64,000 bases of DNA, taken from Centroberyx gerrardi (taxonomy: Eukaryota; Chordata; Actinopteri; Beryciformes; Berycidae). Under the pieces are notes generated by a model. It made no database searches, had not been told where the DNA came from, and worked only from the letters and a program-made list of their open reading frames with translations. Below are positions 34,670 through 47,102 of this stretch, one piece after another; the stretch's first letter is position 1; each line of letters starts with the position of its first letter. The stretch is taken from positions 18,565,796-18,629,795 of the forward strand of contig NC_136000.1 in the NCBI RefSeq assembly GCF_048128805.1. Reading direction: 5' to 3'. The translations under genes were made by a program, and so were the position numbers.

Positions 34670-37600
34670 TCATATTAAAAAGTCTTTCTGTGTTTGGGGT
34701 GTGTGTGGTTTAAGGGGCTGTTTTAACGAGTGCTGCGGCCGCGTGTCCTGTAGGGGCGTGGCGGGTTTCGCCTGTATTGTGTCCTTTACTTTTGGTCCTT
34801 TGGAGGGCACAATTGTCCGGCTGTCGGATCCGGACTTCGACGAAGTGCCTCGAGAGTCACTGTGATGGTGGGTCTTAGGTCTACTGTCCGTGAAGGAGAG
34901 GGGCAGGGTTTGGTTTGGCTTAAAGAGGTCAAAGGTGATGAGCGTCCGTGGGGGTTTATGTTCCGGCGGAGCAGAGCCCGAGGCGGGGTTTGACTTCTTC
35001 CTCTCCTCCTTGTTGTTGACGTCTTTATCCTTCTTCCCGTCCTTCTTGACCTGAACGTGCGCGTGCTTGGGAGTGCCCGTCTTCCCGTCCTCTCTCCCGA
35101 TCTTGGTTTGGGACGCCTGTGCCGACGAGGCGTTGCTCTCTTTGCCCTCTCTGTGCCCGCTTTTCTCCTTCTTCCCGTGCGATGGCTTGTGTCTGTGCGT
35201 GCAGGAGTCGTCTCTGTCCGGCCGCACGTGAGACGCCGTCTGCGCGCCGCCTCTGTCTTTATCGTGCTCCTTCTCTCTCTTGACGTGAGGCTGCGTCTTC
35301 GAGGCTGCGTCCGGCTCCCTGACCCCCTTCTCCTCCCTCTGAGGCGGCAGAGAAGCGTGAGAGGCTTTGCTGCCCTCTCTCGTCCGGTCCTCTTCCTTCC
35401 TCATCTGTGGCAGCGGGTGCGTCGATGCACTGCCCTCTCTTCCAGCCTCTGCCCTGACCTTCTCCCGCTCTCTCATCCTTTCCTTGTCCTTATCCCTTTC
35501 TTTCCCCCTGTCCTTCTTATCCTTTTCCTTCTCTTTACTCCTATCCTTTTCCTTCTTCTCCTTCTCTTTCCCCCTCTCCTTGTCATCTCTCTCTCTGTCT
35601 TTGCCCTTTCCTTTCTCCTTTTCCTTCTTGATTTGCGGTGGGGTATAAATGCTCGTAACACTATCTTTAGATTTCTCTTTCAGACCTTGAGGAGTTGTCT
35701 TTTGCTGCCTCTCTTCCTCCACATCATTCTCCTTCCTAATTTGCTGTAGTGACTTTGAGGGTGCACTACCCTCTCCACCCTCTTCGTCCCCCTTATGCGG
35801 CGTCTGATACGTGCCTGCGCTGCCGTCTTCCCCTCCCATAACCTCCTCTTTCTCCTCTTCCTCGGCCTTGGGCTCCATTAGTGTGTGTGGGAGTATACCG
35901 TCATCTCTCTCCTTCCTGACAAAGGGCAGAGAATCTGTCGGTGACAAGTCCTTCATCTCGGCTTTTTTCTCCATCTCCGCTTCCTTCTCCAGCTCTTCCT
36001 CCTTGCAAATGTGTGTGGGCCCGTGTGAGGGCGGCTCCTCCCTTTCCTCGGCATCCAGATCCTCCAGCTTTGTCAGTGTCTGTGTAGGAGGGTCACACTC
36101 TTTCTTCTCCTCTTCCTCCTCGTCCTCATCTTCCTCCTCTTCTTTGATTTGAAGTGGCATTTGTCTGGGTGTACTCTTCCCCTCCTCCTTTTCCTTCACC
36201 TCTTCCTCCTCCTCCACTTCTTGCTGGTGGTACTGTCTGAGCCGGATGTGCCAGGCCAGACTGCAGACAGCGGAGACAGTTTTGAACTGGTGGACCACTC
36301 CTCTGGGGATGAAGTAGATGTCATCGTGGTAGAGCTGGATACGGGCGTATCGGATCCCCTCCCTCCTCAGCTGGTTCAGCTTGGCATCGTCAATCCACTG
36401 TACACACTGTGGAGGGAGTGACAGGAGCAGAGGAAATTCAATAATCCCTTAATAGAAATGAACAGGCGCGAGGAAATGTGAAAAGCTGGCAGAGTAATAA
36501 TTCTCCATGTGGGAATTCCGTATGTTCCGGATGCACAGATACGGATCGTGTATCAAATATCTGACCAAGTACTGGCTGAAAGTACGGCATTGGAGAATTT
36601 CCAATTCTTAATTGATTAACAAGAGCTAATGTGACATGTCAGAAGTCACAGCCAAGCAACTTGATTTTCTGCCTTTTTCCACACATAGTATTCGTTCGAT
36701 ATGTTTGATCCGTTTAGCAGAGAAAACTGGATTATATCTGAATCCCCCCTCTCACCCCCAATCATCCCAAACTAATAGTCTAATTCTATCAGTAAAAGTT
36801 CTGTAATATTTTTTGGAATTTTAGTAATGCATCAGTTAAATACTTGGTAACAGCTGAGACTTATTGTTGAGCACTGACTCTGTACCAGCAGTTTCAGTGC
36901 CATTACACAGTGTGTTCCTGTTAATGGCACACCCCGTCCTACTGGACGCAGTGAGGAGTCTGACCCACCTGTGACAGCGGAGGTTCGTGGAGGTCCAGCT
37001 GCAGCCTCATGACCACATCGGGGAAATCTCCAGCGTGGAAACACACAACGTCTTTGGTGATCCGCGGAGGAGCGTCGCTGCTGTAAGGCAATACAGAGAG
37101 TCTCATTCACTATGTACCTTGTGTTCTGAAAATCTGAACACAATCGGACGTCATCTGTCTATCATCTTGTACTGTGTTTTTTGGTGTGAGGCCAAAGATG
37201 ATTTTCCAGTCCAAGTTGGACAAAACAGTTGTAAAGTTGTATTCTGTGTAAATGTGTACAGGTGTGTGTGTGATAGAAACATGAAAAGATGTCAGTGTAC
37301 TCACTCCTCTCCACAGCGCACAGCCTTCAGCACGCCGACAGCAGCAGTGGTTTGTCTCTCGAACCCCTGACCAATGTGGTCGGCATGGGCTCTCGTCCGG
37401 TCCTCAAACAGCATCTCCCTGGGCTCGCTGGCTCTAGGTAGGTACTGGAGGTTCTTTATCTCATTGGTGGACCTGAAATACATTCATTTACACAGATATA
37501 GTATATTCAAGGAAGTGCTAAGTACCTGTACATGGGATGTGCAGGTAAGAGAAGAGCTGACAGTGCTTCAATAACATTTGGTTTAGCCCTACTTCAAACC

Positions 37601-40600
37601 AAATTTTGTTTATTTGTTTTAGCAAATAAAGACGCCGGTCAGGTGATAACATCCGTCCACTGGTAACAGTTTAACTACTCAACCCACCTTTTCCTTTTGA
37701 AGGGCGATTTTGGCATGTCTGCCATAGGGATCATCTGTTCACCAGGTCGGACCCACATGATGGGGCCGTCGTCACTCTCAGTGGGACTCTGCAGCCGCAG
37801 GCTGGAGAACGTTCCCCAGGGAAGAGTCCGCTGCACAAACACAGAGCGCAAAATACTGCGTTAGACAATGACAGGTACACAGATATTCACAGGTTCACTG
37901 GCTAAGCTATGTGCGCATACGTACACACACATGAAAAACACACTAACCTCCAAGAAGGGAGAGTCCTCTAGCATGCTGATGAACTCAGGGAAGTAGTCCC
38001 CGACCTCCTCGTCCACAGCCCCGACCAGGCTGACCTGCCGCATGGCTCCGGCACGGTACGTTCCCTTGGAATACGTCCGCTTCACCTGCAGCAGGGAACC
38101 AGAAGAGAGTTCAGATCCTCAGCCAGCAGATACCAACAAAACTTTCTTCCTCTGACAAATTTACAACACATAACATGTAAAAATTGTCAAGAACAACACA
38201 AAAAGGTCCTGAACTTGTTTCCATGGTGGTCTGACATTCAAACCTGATGACAACAGAACAGTTGATTGTGCATCTCTCTCCCTTTACACAGAAGCTCCAG
38301 TAAAACATAACACAGTATGCTGCGCAAGAAATATGCTATGCATACTAACCAGCCATAGTGAACTGAAGTCCCTATAGGGATGATAAAACTGAATAGATAC
38401 ACATTTCTATTATTTACATATAAAGCCTTAAACAACCTGCCGAGAGAGTGCAGTAGCTACAACTCCAACCTCTGGAACTACATTTATCCCTGCTGCCTTT
38501 TATCAAATCTTGTCAGAGCCTTGTTCTCTGTGTCTCTGATACTGTGATTTCTCAGCCTTCATACTATCTCAATAAAGAAAACATCCAAAATAAAACAAAC
38601 AAAAAAACTCACTTCATGTCTTATCAAGTGTTGACATAGCCCTAGTCATTTAGGCTACGACTTGATGTGATTCTGAAAACTTCGGCACACCTAAGTACTG
38701 ACATGAAGGTGGTGCCGTACTTCCAACACTTAACATCTGCAGGAGGGAAACACTGTTGCTAGGCTACACAACTCCGAGTCTCGCGTTGAAAAGAAAAAAA
38801 AATATAAATAAAAAAAACAAAACAGAAGGTTTCTGATAACTCAAGGAGCCACATGCACAAACACATGTGCCTCTTTTATGAAAGGTTCTTTGTACACAAT
38901 CAAAACCAAATTTGTAGATGATAAAAACACTGATGTCAGAATGAGCAGTTCCCAGTGGTTCTCATAATTTCTTTTGTGATCTATGAATGACAGAATCCCA
39001 TTTCTAAGTTGTGAAATCTATGGATGCTGCCACATTTGTGAAAAAAAAAGGATTCTTTGAAATTAAGAAGAATTAAGGAGTCAAAGAACATAAATTATGC
39101 CAACAGATAGGTCAAGCTGCCATCATTTAGGCTTTGAAAATAAGATGACTGGAAATAAATTAGTAAACAAGCCACCAAAAACCAAGTGTAATTAACATCC
39201 TCTAGGTTTAGACGAACAATTTTCCCAAACAGGTGGAGAAGTGAAGAGACAACACTAATGAAACCCATCCATGCTCACTTTGCTGAAGTCAAATTGAGGG
39301 GAAGGGAAGAGATGTTGAAATTTTTTTTAAACAATCAGAGGATGTAAATTGAATTGTTAGGGAGCTGACTCAGGCTCTCCAGGAAAACACAGGATTACAT
39401 CATTAAGAAAAATCAAAGGCTACCAAGAAAAAGTAATAAAGACGATCTAGATATAGTCACCTTTATTATGCATACATAAAAATAGCTTTTTTTTACTCTG
39501 AGATAATTAAACTTTCTTCAGGGAGTATGTTGGAGGCTGACGTGAAAGCAAACCTCCAGTTGAAAGTAGAATAATCACTACCAAGCACTTTAACAGAGGG
39601 GTTTCTCCAGGGACCATTATGATCAGCGATAATACGAGACGTGGCACACAGCATGCTTAGGGCTAAGAGCACCATAAGACATCCTGGATACTGAACCACT
39701 TTAAACACAGGATTAAAGATGGCTCGGGGCGGTGTGAAAAGCCCCGGCCATTAACGGTCTGAACGAAGACCTGGACAGAAATGACTTCATTACACACAAA
39801 ATTGCTCTTGTGCTTCATGAGCTGGTGGACGATGTGGTAGTTTGAGATGTGTCGCTCAAGCCTCCAGACCACACACTGGTACAAGTATCAATGTGGACAG
39901 GACAGTCCTGTCAAACTCATCGCCTCTCTCTACAATGTGGACTAAAATAAATACAACATCCTCACCTGAGAGTGGAAGTTAACCATGGTTGTCGTCTCGA
40001 TGTCCTTCTTCCCAAGCACCTCCATCTTCACTGGTGAGTTGGGGAACTTGTAGGAGAAGTAGTCCAGGAAGTCCGGGAGGTAGGAGGCCGCCCCGTGGAT
40101 GATCCCCATCACGTAGCGCGCCGCCTGAGCCTGGTCCTCGCTGAACGACAGGGTGACAAACTCCTGGGCGAAGCGCTGCATCTCGGCCGGAGACAGGCTG
40201 GAGAGCTGCTCGCTGTAGGCGTGCGCCACCGACGCTCCTCCGTTGGCCTGCTGCTCGATGTGGATCAGGCGGCCGAACTCCAGACCGGCCAGGCCCGGCG
40301 ATGGGGTGCAGTGGAGCGGGGAGCCGTAGCCCAGCCTCTCCCTGACCATGGAGGGAGTGGCAGTCAGGGGGGAGTCCTGGTGGTCCTGATGCGGCGCTGT
40401 GGTGTGGAGAAGACTGCCGCTGCTGCTGTTACTGTTGTTCCCGTTGATTTTACTGAGGAAGTCTGGTAGATCCAGAGACACTCCTGAGCACATGGTCTGG
40501 CTTGACCGGTGATACATTCTGGGCCGGCTGTGCCTCTCCTTCTCCCGCTCTCCATCTTTGTGCTTCTTTTTCTTCTTCTTTTTCATTTTCTTCAGCAGGA

Positions 40601-41710
40601 GCTCTTCCTCTGAAACAGCTTTGGGCTTCTCCTTCGACTCTGCAGGCAAGAGGGAGGATAAGTAATTTTATCCAGGTAAAAGCATGAGTGGTGCATCATT
40701 TGACAAATCAAGGCCTATAAAATCTAGACAACACATAATAAATGGCTTGCAAAAGACTTATGTAATTCAAAATAATCAAAGAATAATGGAAAACACATTT
40801 CAATCCAAGGGGTTAATGATATATGTCATCCCTTACCTTTCTGCGGGGTAATCACTTCTCCATTTTCTCTGGCAATGTCATTCACAGGTGGCAAGTTGTG
40901 GTTCTTCCACTCTTTATCCTTTTCTTTTTTCTTATCTCTTTCTTTGTCCTTAACACGATAATCTGAAAAAGGGTAAATACAACACAGACAGACAGGATGA
41001 GCTGAAGCGCTGCTGCATCCATGCTAAAGATAACTGATGAGCAAACATTTCCACGTGTATATATCACCATCTGGGCCTAATAAATACTGGGGCCTATCGG
41101 TGTAACAAATTATGTAATAATTCAATAAATGGTTTTATTATAATTACGCTGCATGTACAATTCTAAATTTAACCATAAACTGACATAATCTCCGTTAGCA
41201 TTCCTGTATTGAAGCGCCCGGTTGTGTTGCCCTACCTCTCTGTAACATTTTCACGTCACCGTTCTCCGTCTTTGTATGGCAGCTAGCAGGGCTCACTTTC
41301 TCCACAGCCACGGGTGAACTCTGCGCCTGGACGTTTTTGTCCTTATCCTTGTGTCGTTTCTCTTTCGCCTTCTTGACTTTCGGGGGAGAGGCGAGGAAGT
41401 TGCTGATCTTGAAAATTTTTCGAGCGGGAGCTGGCGCGGCGGAGTTGCTCGCCTTGGCCGGGCCGAAACTCCATTTCGCTGGGCTTCCATAACTCTGCTT
41501 CCCGTTGTGTTTTTCCCCTGCGCAGACCTCCCCGTTCAGTTTCTTGTGTTTCAGGCTCTTCTCCTCGATTCGCACTTTCTTGGAAGGTGGAGGGTAAATG
41601 TCGCTGGAAGACTGCGGTCGGCTCTCTGGCGGCCGTTTAGCTATCAAGGGTTTAGGGGAATTTGTTTTGCTATTTGCTGCGAAATGCATGGAGTCCACGG
41701 ACTCGGCCAT
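34670..41710 (-). CDS. rsbn1l: Round spermatid basic protein 1-like (RSBN1/KDM9 family), long-tailed
   Basis: Eight coding exons in transcript order: 41710-41236, 40962-40837, 40639-39966, 38085-37948, 37830-37688, 37472-37305, 37080-36969, 36406-34670, in phase, about 1,190 residues (human RSBN1L about 846). The N-terminus is basic ([20 protein letters not shown], then Lys-rich runs). The conserved core includes [112 protein letters not shown] and [24 protein letters not shown]1 proteins are nuclear and related to the JmjC H4K20 demethylase DPY-21; an HxD (HAD, 37379-37387) and a later His (36290-36292) could bind iron. The last exon continues for about 520 residues of Glu/Lys/Arg/Asp-rich sequence, far longer than I know for the human tail. 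The gene converges with tmem60 as in human. Confidence 0.93.
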
Positions 41711-41900
41711 CTTGGAAGTTTCTATTTTTTACGGTCAGACGTAACTGGTGCGTGAGAGACAGGCGGGGGCGGGGCTTAGCGCTGCACGTCGACCAGGACG
41801 CAGGATGGGGGAGGGAGAGCAGGCCAGTCAACACGATTGTTTACAACGCTGCAGGAAGCGCTGGCATAAGATATTGCGTTGCAGACTAGGCAGTAACAGT
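41711..41900 (-). promoter_or_regulatory. rsbn1l promoter, GC-rich
   Basis: CpG-rich sequence continues from the first coding exon up to about 41900. A GC box (ggcgggggcggggc, 41762-41775) lies about 55 bases upstream of the ATG. Confidence 0.5.
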
Positions 41901-42566
41901 GTAACATAACATAGTAGGTCTGCTGCCACCGCGGGCACAGCAGCTGCTCATTGTGCAGAGGGGAAAATGGCTTCTTTTCAAGTATGACAGGAATGATAGA
42001 TAGATAGATAGATAGAAAAATAACCGTACATTTACATTAATTTACATGAATTCATCCCTTAATTCATGCAAAATCCTGTTAAAATGTGTTATTAGTGGAG
42101 GAGACCCCATCAAAACCCCCGTATACACCCCTTAATTTTTGACTGCTTACTTTCTAATATAATGACAAATTAATTCCATTAATAACTAATTAATAACCCG
42201 TGTAAACCGTGCATAAAAGGGATAACAAATTACTAGTGTCTCCATGAATCAACCCATGAATAGATCCCTTAAAATCCGTGATACTAACCCTTACTTGAAA
42301 AAAAAAAAAAAAAAAAAGATATGTTATTTTTAATGAATAATTCATGTTTATGTAATGGAGAAATTACAGTTCAGGGATAAAATTAAGGGGTTTGGTTTCA
42401 TAGGTAGATAGATAGATAGATTGATACTTTGAGCTGAGAATTCGGGTTTATTTCCAGTTTGTTTGAAAAATTCAAATTCAGCCTAAAGCATATTGTGTGC
42501 TTAGTTTCCTTTTCACATTATTCACACACAAGTAGGCAGCACCCTCCCCATAAAATCTGATTTCTC

Positions 42567-42640
<74 letters not shown>
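42567..42640. repeat. (CA)n microsatellite
   Basis: About 74 bases of CA with one interruption. It is followed at 42641-42670 by a phrase typical of fish SINE or MITE sequence, so the CA run may have grown at the edge of an old insertion. Confidence 0.9.
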
Positions 42641-42642
<2 letters not shown>

Positions 42643-44311
42643 GTTCTTGAGCAAGGCACTGAATCCTTACCACCTCCTTGTGGAGATTCAAGCAAAAAGA
42701 GAAATTCCTCAAGGGGAACAGTGAAGTGTCACATCATTATAAAGGCTAATATTCAGAAACACTTCTTTAAGTTGTCACTAGATGGCAGTATAGTGATGAA
42801 AATGCAGTGAGTGTCATTTTCCCTCAGTAGAAATCATTGCATTCATTCAGTAACAGCTGTTTCATGGCTCTTTCAAAAACCCAAACAGTCATAAATGTTG
42901 GGTGATGTCAGTCGAGAAATGACTCATTGCTATTGCACAACCAAACACACAGATATCAGGCAGCTGGCTTCTTTATTTCAATTATAAAAAGACTTGATTT
43001 GTCACTGGTTTGATTTCACTCAAGATGTAGGCCTAAGCATGATATAATGTCAACATTATGCAATTAAGATTTGAATACAAATATCTTAATGTTTTCTGTC
43101 ATAATGTGCTAATATTGCATCAAAGTTATCTTATTTGTTATGACAGAAAATAGAAACAAATCCTATAAAGATGTGGAAAATGTCATTTCTCTAAACCATT
43201 CTGTTAAGTTGTCCTCCCTCGGGAAACAGCCATACGCTAGGAAACTGTTTCTTTTTGCAGCCACTTAAGTAGAAGTCCTTATCTGCCAAGGAGATTGGAG
43301 AGGTAGTGTACACAGTGTTCATCGGCGCTGACAGTGGCTTACTCTAAGATGAGATTTGTTTATTTCTTTTGACCTAAATTGTTCATCGGGTGTATTACAC
43401 TGCACTGACACCGGGCCAGTTGCCATAGAGCGGGAGATAGTTTGCAGGTTAATAACAGCAAGGGTTATTTTTGGTTTCCATGACATGAAGCCATACTCAG
43501 ACTGTGAATCAGCAAAGGGTATCATGTTTTACAGCATCTTCAGTATTCTGGATAAGAAGGAGAGTTGGTAACCCAATGTAGGCCTAATTACTTTACCCAG
43601 ATTCTCCTCTTAAATATAATGGTAGGATTGCTACAGAGAAAAGTAGGAATTTGAGATGCATTCAGTCACACCTTGGTGAGCATTCCCATCCAGCTCATCC
43701 AGTGTGCATTATGCATGGTCTCTATTAAGCACAGCTGGGAAATGCACAGATTCAGCACAAATCCATCCAGTATGAAAGTCCCTCAGGATATACTGTAAAA
43801 ATTGGACAGCTTCTCTAAAAATGTCTTTATGGCGATTTGTTTACAGAAAGTTGACTGCAAAACGTCCTTTTTAAAAATGTGCCATAATCTCTCCTGCAGG
43901 GTAAAACGATACAGTTTTTAATGTTTTGTTTTGTTTTTGTCTCAAAGATGTGCACTCCCACCTCAAAGTCCACGACACTCCCCCGGGGTGCAAGGTGTCA
44001 GAAGCACACCGCCCATTTCCATGTTAGATTTATTTTCCAGAACCTTCATCAGGATTCTTAAATATAAATTTCAAACAATGTTTTAATGAAATCCAGGCTG
44101 TTGGAACAGAAACAAATTGACCTGACGTTATCTTGTGTTGGCTGGGTGTAGAAAATGCAGCCCAGATGTGAGGGACACTCGGTCCTTTCCTCTTCACTTT
44201 TAATAATCACTATCAGCAAATTGACCAATGAAAAACATTCTCGCACATGGCAAAGGAATGTATCAGTTACTGTAAATTAAGGAATTGGCCAGAAGCAATG
44301 CAAGTGAATAT

Positions 44312-44312
<1 letters not shown>

Positions 44313-44342
<30 letters not shown>
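44313..44342. repeat. (GT)n microsatellite
   Basis: Uninterrupted GT repeat, followed by a short GA-rich patch. Confidence 0.95.
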
Positions 44343-44345
<3 letters not shown>

Positions 44346-46084
44346 CAGAGAGACAGAGAGAGAGAGTAGGAGTGAGACTTTGATTTTAAACTGCTGTACA
44401 CGGACCCACATGAACAAGGCAGGTGTTGTATCATATGACTTTTTGCTGAAAGTATATTTTTTCCAACCATTAATAGTTTTTTATTGCTTTTTTTCAGGGT
44501 TTTTTTCAGTGTCCCAGACATGAAAACAATGAGTCAATAGAACAATATTGCTCAGGTAAGTTTATACCATCAGGCAGGCAGACTGAGTGTGGTATTACAA
44601 CGAGCTGGCGTTGCGCTGTAAGACAGCCATGGGGTTCACTCCAGTTCAGTTGGAAATGGGACACTTATGCACATAGCAGACATGACCGACGACAATGACT
44701 CTACCCAAAGTGGATGGAGATGAAGTGGTCTGCCAGGAAGCCCAGGCAGCAGAGTTGGACTGATGGTCAGATGTTTGTTCTAGTCCGCATGGAAAAAAGC
44801 ACAGTGTTTACACAATCCAGGACAGAGAGTGGGCCGAGCCAACTCACTGAGGGAATTCAAAACACTGTTTCCCAAGAGGGCACCCTGAGGAGAAAAAACT
44901 GTTGCCCATAAATGGGTAAAGCCATGACTGTGGGTATTATTGGGAACAATAGAGTGACTGGCTGAGTGCAGCCACTGTGCACAGAACGGATCCTGAGGCT
45001 TCAAGCTAGAATTGGCTAAAATCAACCCTATTGACCTTATTAACCCTAATCAATGAAAACGGTTGTCATTTCAGGGTTAGAGCTCTTCATGCAGCGATGA
45101 CCTGAGATCAGTGTCTACAGGCAGTTTGTTGTGACTGAGCATCAGCTGTCTGGGGCTTATGGTGGCGGTGTTGTAAAAGATGTGGCTCTATGATAATGCA
45201 TCAACACGGCCTAGCGTTCAGACAGAAGTCTCTTGAGAGTGTAAACATTTCTCTCACACTATTTCCCAGCCTAAGTATTGGAGTGATTGTGAGAAGTGAA
45301 AGGATACTTCGCTCTGGTTTTTGTCCTGCCAACAGTTGTCAAATGTCAAATCAGCCCATAGCTGCAATAGCACAACTTGCAATGTAATAACAAAGTGACA
45401 TAGATTCTCTGGCATAGCTACCATCTTTACTGTATGCAAGGATTATAAGGCCACAACATAAAGCAGTGGACCCTGAAAGTCTAGTAGAAACATTAAAGCC
45501 TTTTCCCAATGTTAAAAATTGAATTGATTGGATTCCTTACTTTGACCCATTCTCTCAAATCTGGAGATTTCAACAAATTGTAGCAACAAATGACTGTAAA
45601 ACTAACTTGGCTGTTTTATGATTCTGTTCCCTTTTCTCCCACTGTTACCCATTTTTCATCTCCACTGTACTGCATCACACAATCCTCTTGTTGAACAAAT
45701 GGTTTCCTTTGTCGTTAAAGAACAGCTGAGAAATCTCCCCTCCTTCATACAATCAGAGCAATGGGCCAGTGAACCGAGAACCGAGACAGAGGAAAAGGCA
45801 CATGGGTCACGTTTCACCACGGACTAAACAAGACACTTTTAGTGGTGTAATAATGATTCAAATACCCAGTAAAAACAAAATAACGTATAGTAGACAGTCA
45901 AAGTAATATCACCAATTTCTGAAACATTTAACACAGGCACGATATCATCATTCATGTCTCATATCCTGATGAAGAACTAAAATACTTCCTGTCACGCAGA
46001 TGCCTCATTTAGTTCGTGTCACTGTGTTTCATCATTCACAAGCAAAGGATACATTTTATTTCAAAAGCCTTGTTACTATATGAA

Positions 46085-46235
46085 GAGATGGTGAAGTAGT
46101 TAAAAGCCCAACCTTGGATCCACATACAGTTTGCCCCTGGTTGGCATGGACTCTCCACTCTGCCATAGTCTTTTCCAGACTTTGCCTAGCCAGTTCTGTC
46201 CCCTTCTTGGGGATTAGTACTGTCTGAATAAAGTC
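46085..46235 (+). mobile_element. Possible degraded tRNA-derived SINE
   Basis: The head ggtgaagtagttaaaagccc resembles a tRNA A-box region, with a B-box-like ccttggatcc about 5 bases later. The tail (cccttcttggggattagtac, then ctgaataaagtc) resembles fish SINE 3' parts. The match is weak and the family is not assigned. Confidence 0.35.
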
Positions 46236-47102
46236 AATAAGATTTGAAAAATTTCAATTAGAATCTCTGGTGTGGCATAACGTTTGAATCAAGCAGCCCT
46301 CGGGATAAATACAGAAACTGATCTTACATTCCTGACAAATTAAACCACAGGACTTGCAACAAAATGAAATATATCCTCACAAATCCCTGCAACAAACTCT
46401 TGGCTCCAGCCCAGCAGCCAATATTTTGCCTCAAATGCATATTTTGACCTGTTGCATCTGTCACTCACATGTTTGTGGACCTATTGACAGGAAGCGTGGG
46501 AAGTGCCTGCCAAAGCAACTGTCACACACATGCAAATTCATGGCAGTGATATACAAGGAGAGAAAATGTGTGCTTATCATTACAACATGGAGTGAGAATG
46601 CATTACAAATGGTCTTCATTAGGTGATTTGATTAGGTTGAGGACAATTTGGAAAGTAATAAAAGGATTACAATATGACATATAAATTCTTTTATTTTAAG
46701 GCTTTCTTGGTTCATGCTTTTTATGACTGATTTAGAACTGCAGCTGTTAACTCTTTGTTGATATTATGAAGTGGAAATATTTTACCGTTTCCTCACGCTA
46801 TCCCTATCTCTCATCCACTACTTGATAGAAACCAGTTTACTGAGAAATACATCCCCAATCCTGCTCTCATGCTGTTTGCTTTTGGGTTTTTTTTTCCGCC
46901 TGCCTCCCTCTCACACACTCGCAGACGCCACTCTCATCTGAAGAGCTCCATCAGTTCTCCCTCCCTCCTCTTCTCCCTCCCACCTTGCCTCCTCCTCTCT
47001 CTGTCACAGCTTCTCACAAACTGAGGTGGGTCTTTGGTGTCCCTCCGCACCCTCTTTCCCTCTCTCCCTCCTTTCCCCTTTACTCTTCACTCTCAGGACG
47101 CG

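Larger units (their letters stand above)
41901..47102. other. Intergenic region between the divergent rsbn1l and fgl2 genes
   Basis: No coding exon was recognised. It contains GATA repeats (41995-42015 and 42403-42420) flanking an AT-rich stretch, an A run (about 42299-42317), a CA repeat (42567-42640) followed by the fish-repeat phrase cttgagcaaggcactgaatcc, a GT repeat (44313-44342) and a SINE-like unit (about 46085-46235). Both flanking genes are transcribed away from this region, so their regulatory elements probably lie here. I could not identify them. Confidence 0.5.

Noticed and set aside
35057-35749. Leu/Phe-rich 230-codon plus-strand frame that looks like a membrane protein
   Set aside because: It is the antisense of the Glu/Lys-rich rsbn1l tail; complementing Glu/Lys codons yields Leu/Phe/Ser runs.
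39493-39884. Two minus-strand frames in the large rsbn1l intron
   Set aside because: Short, overlapping in different frames, with no recognisable motif; possibly old transposon debris but not identifiable by eye.
41995-42420. AT-rich stretch flanked by GATA repeats on both sides, suggestive of an insertion
   Set aside because: Inverted similarity inside is weak and no clear ends or duplication can be defined; kept only as microsatellites.
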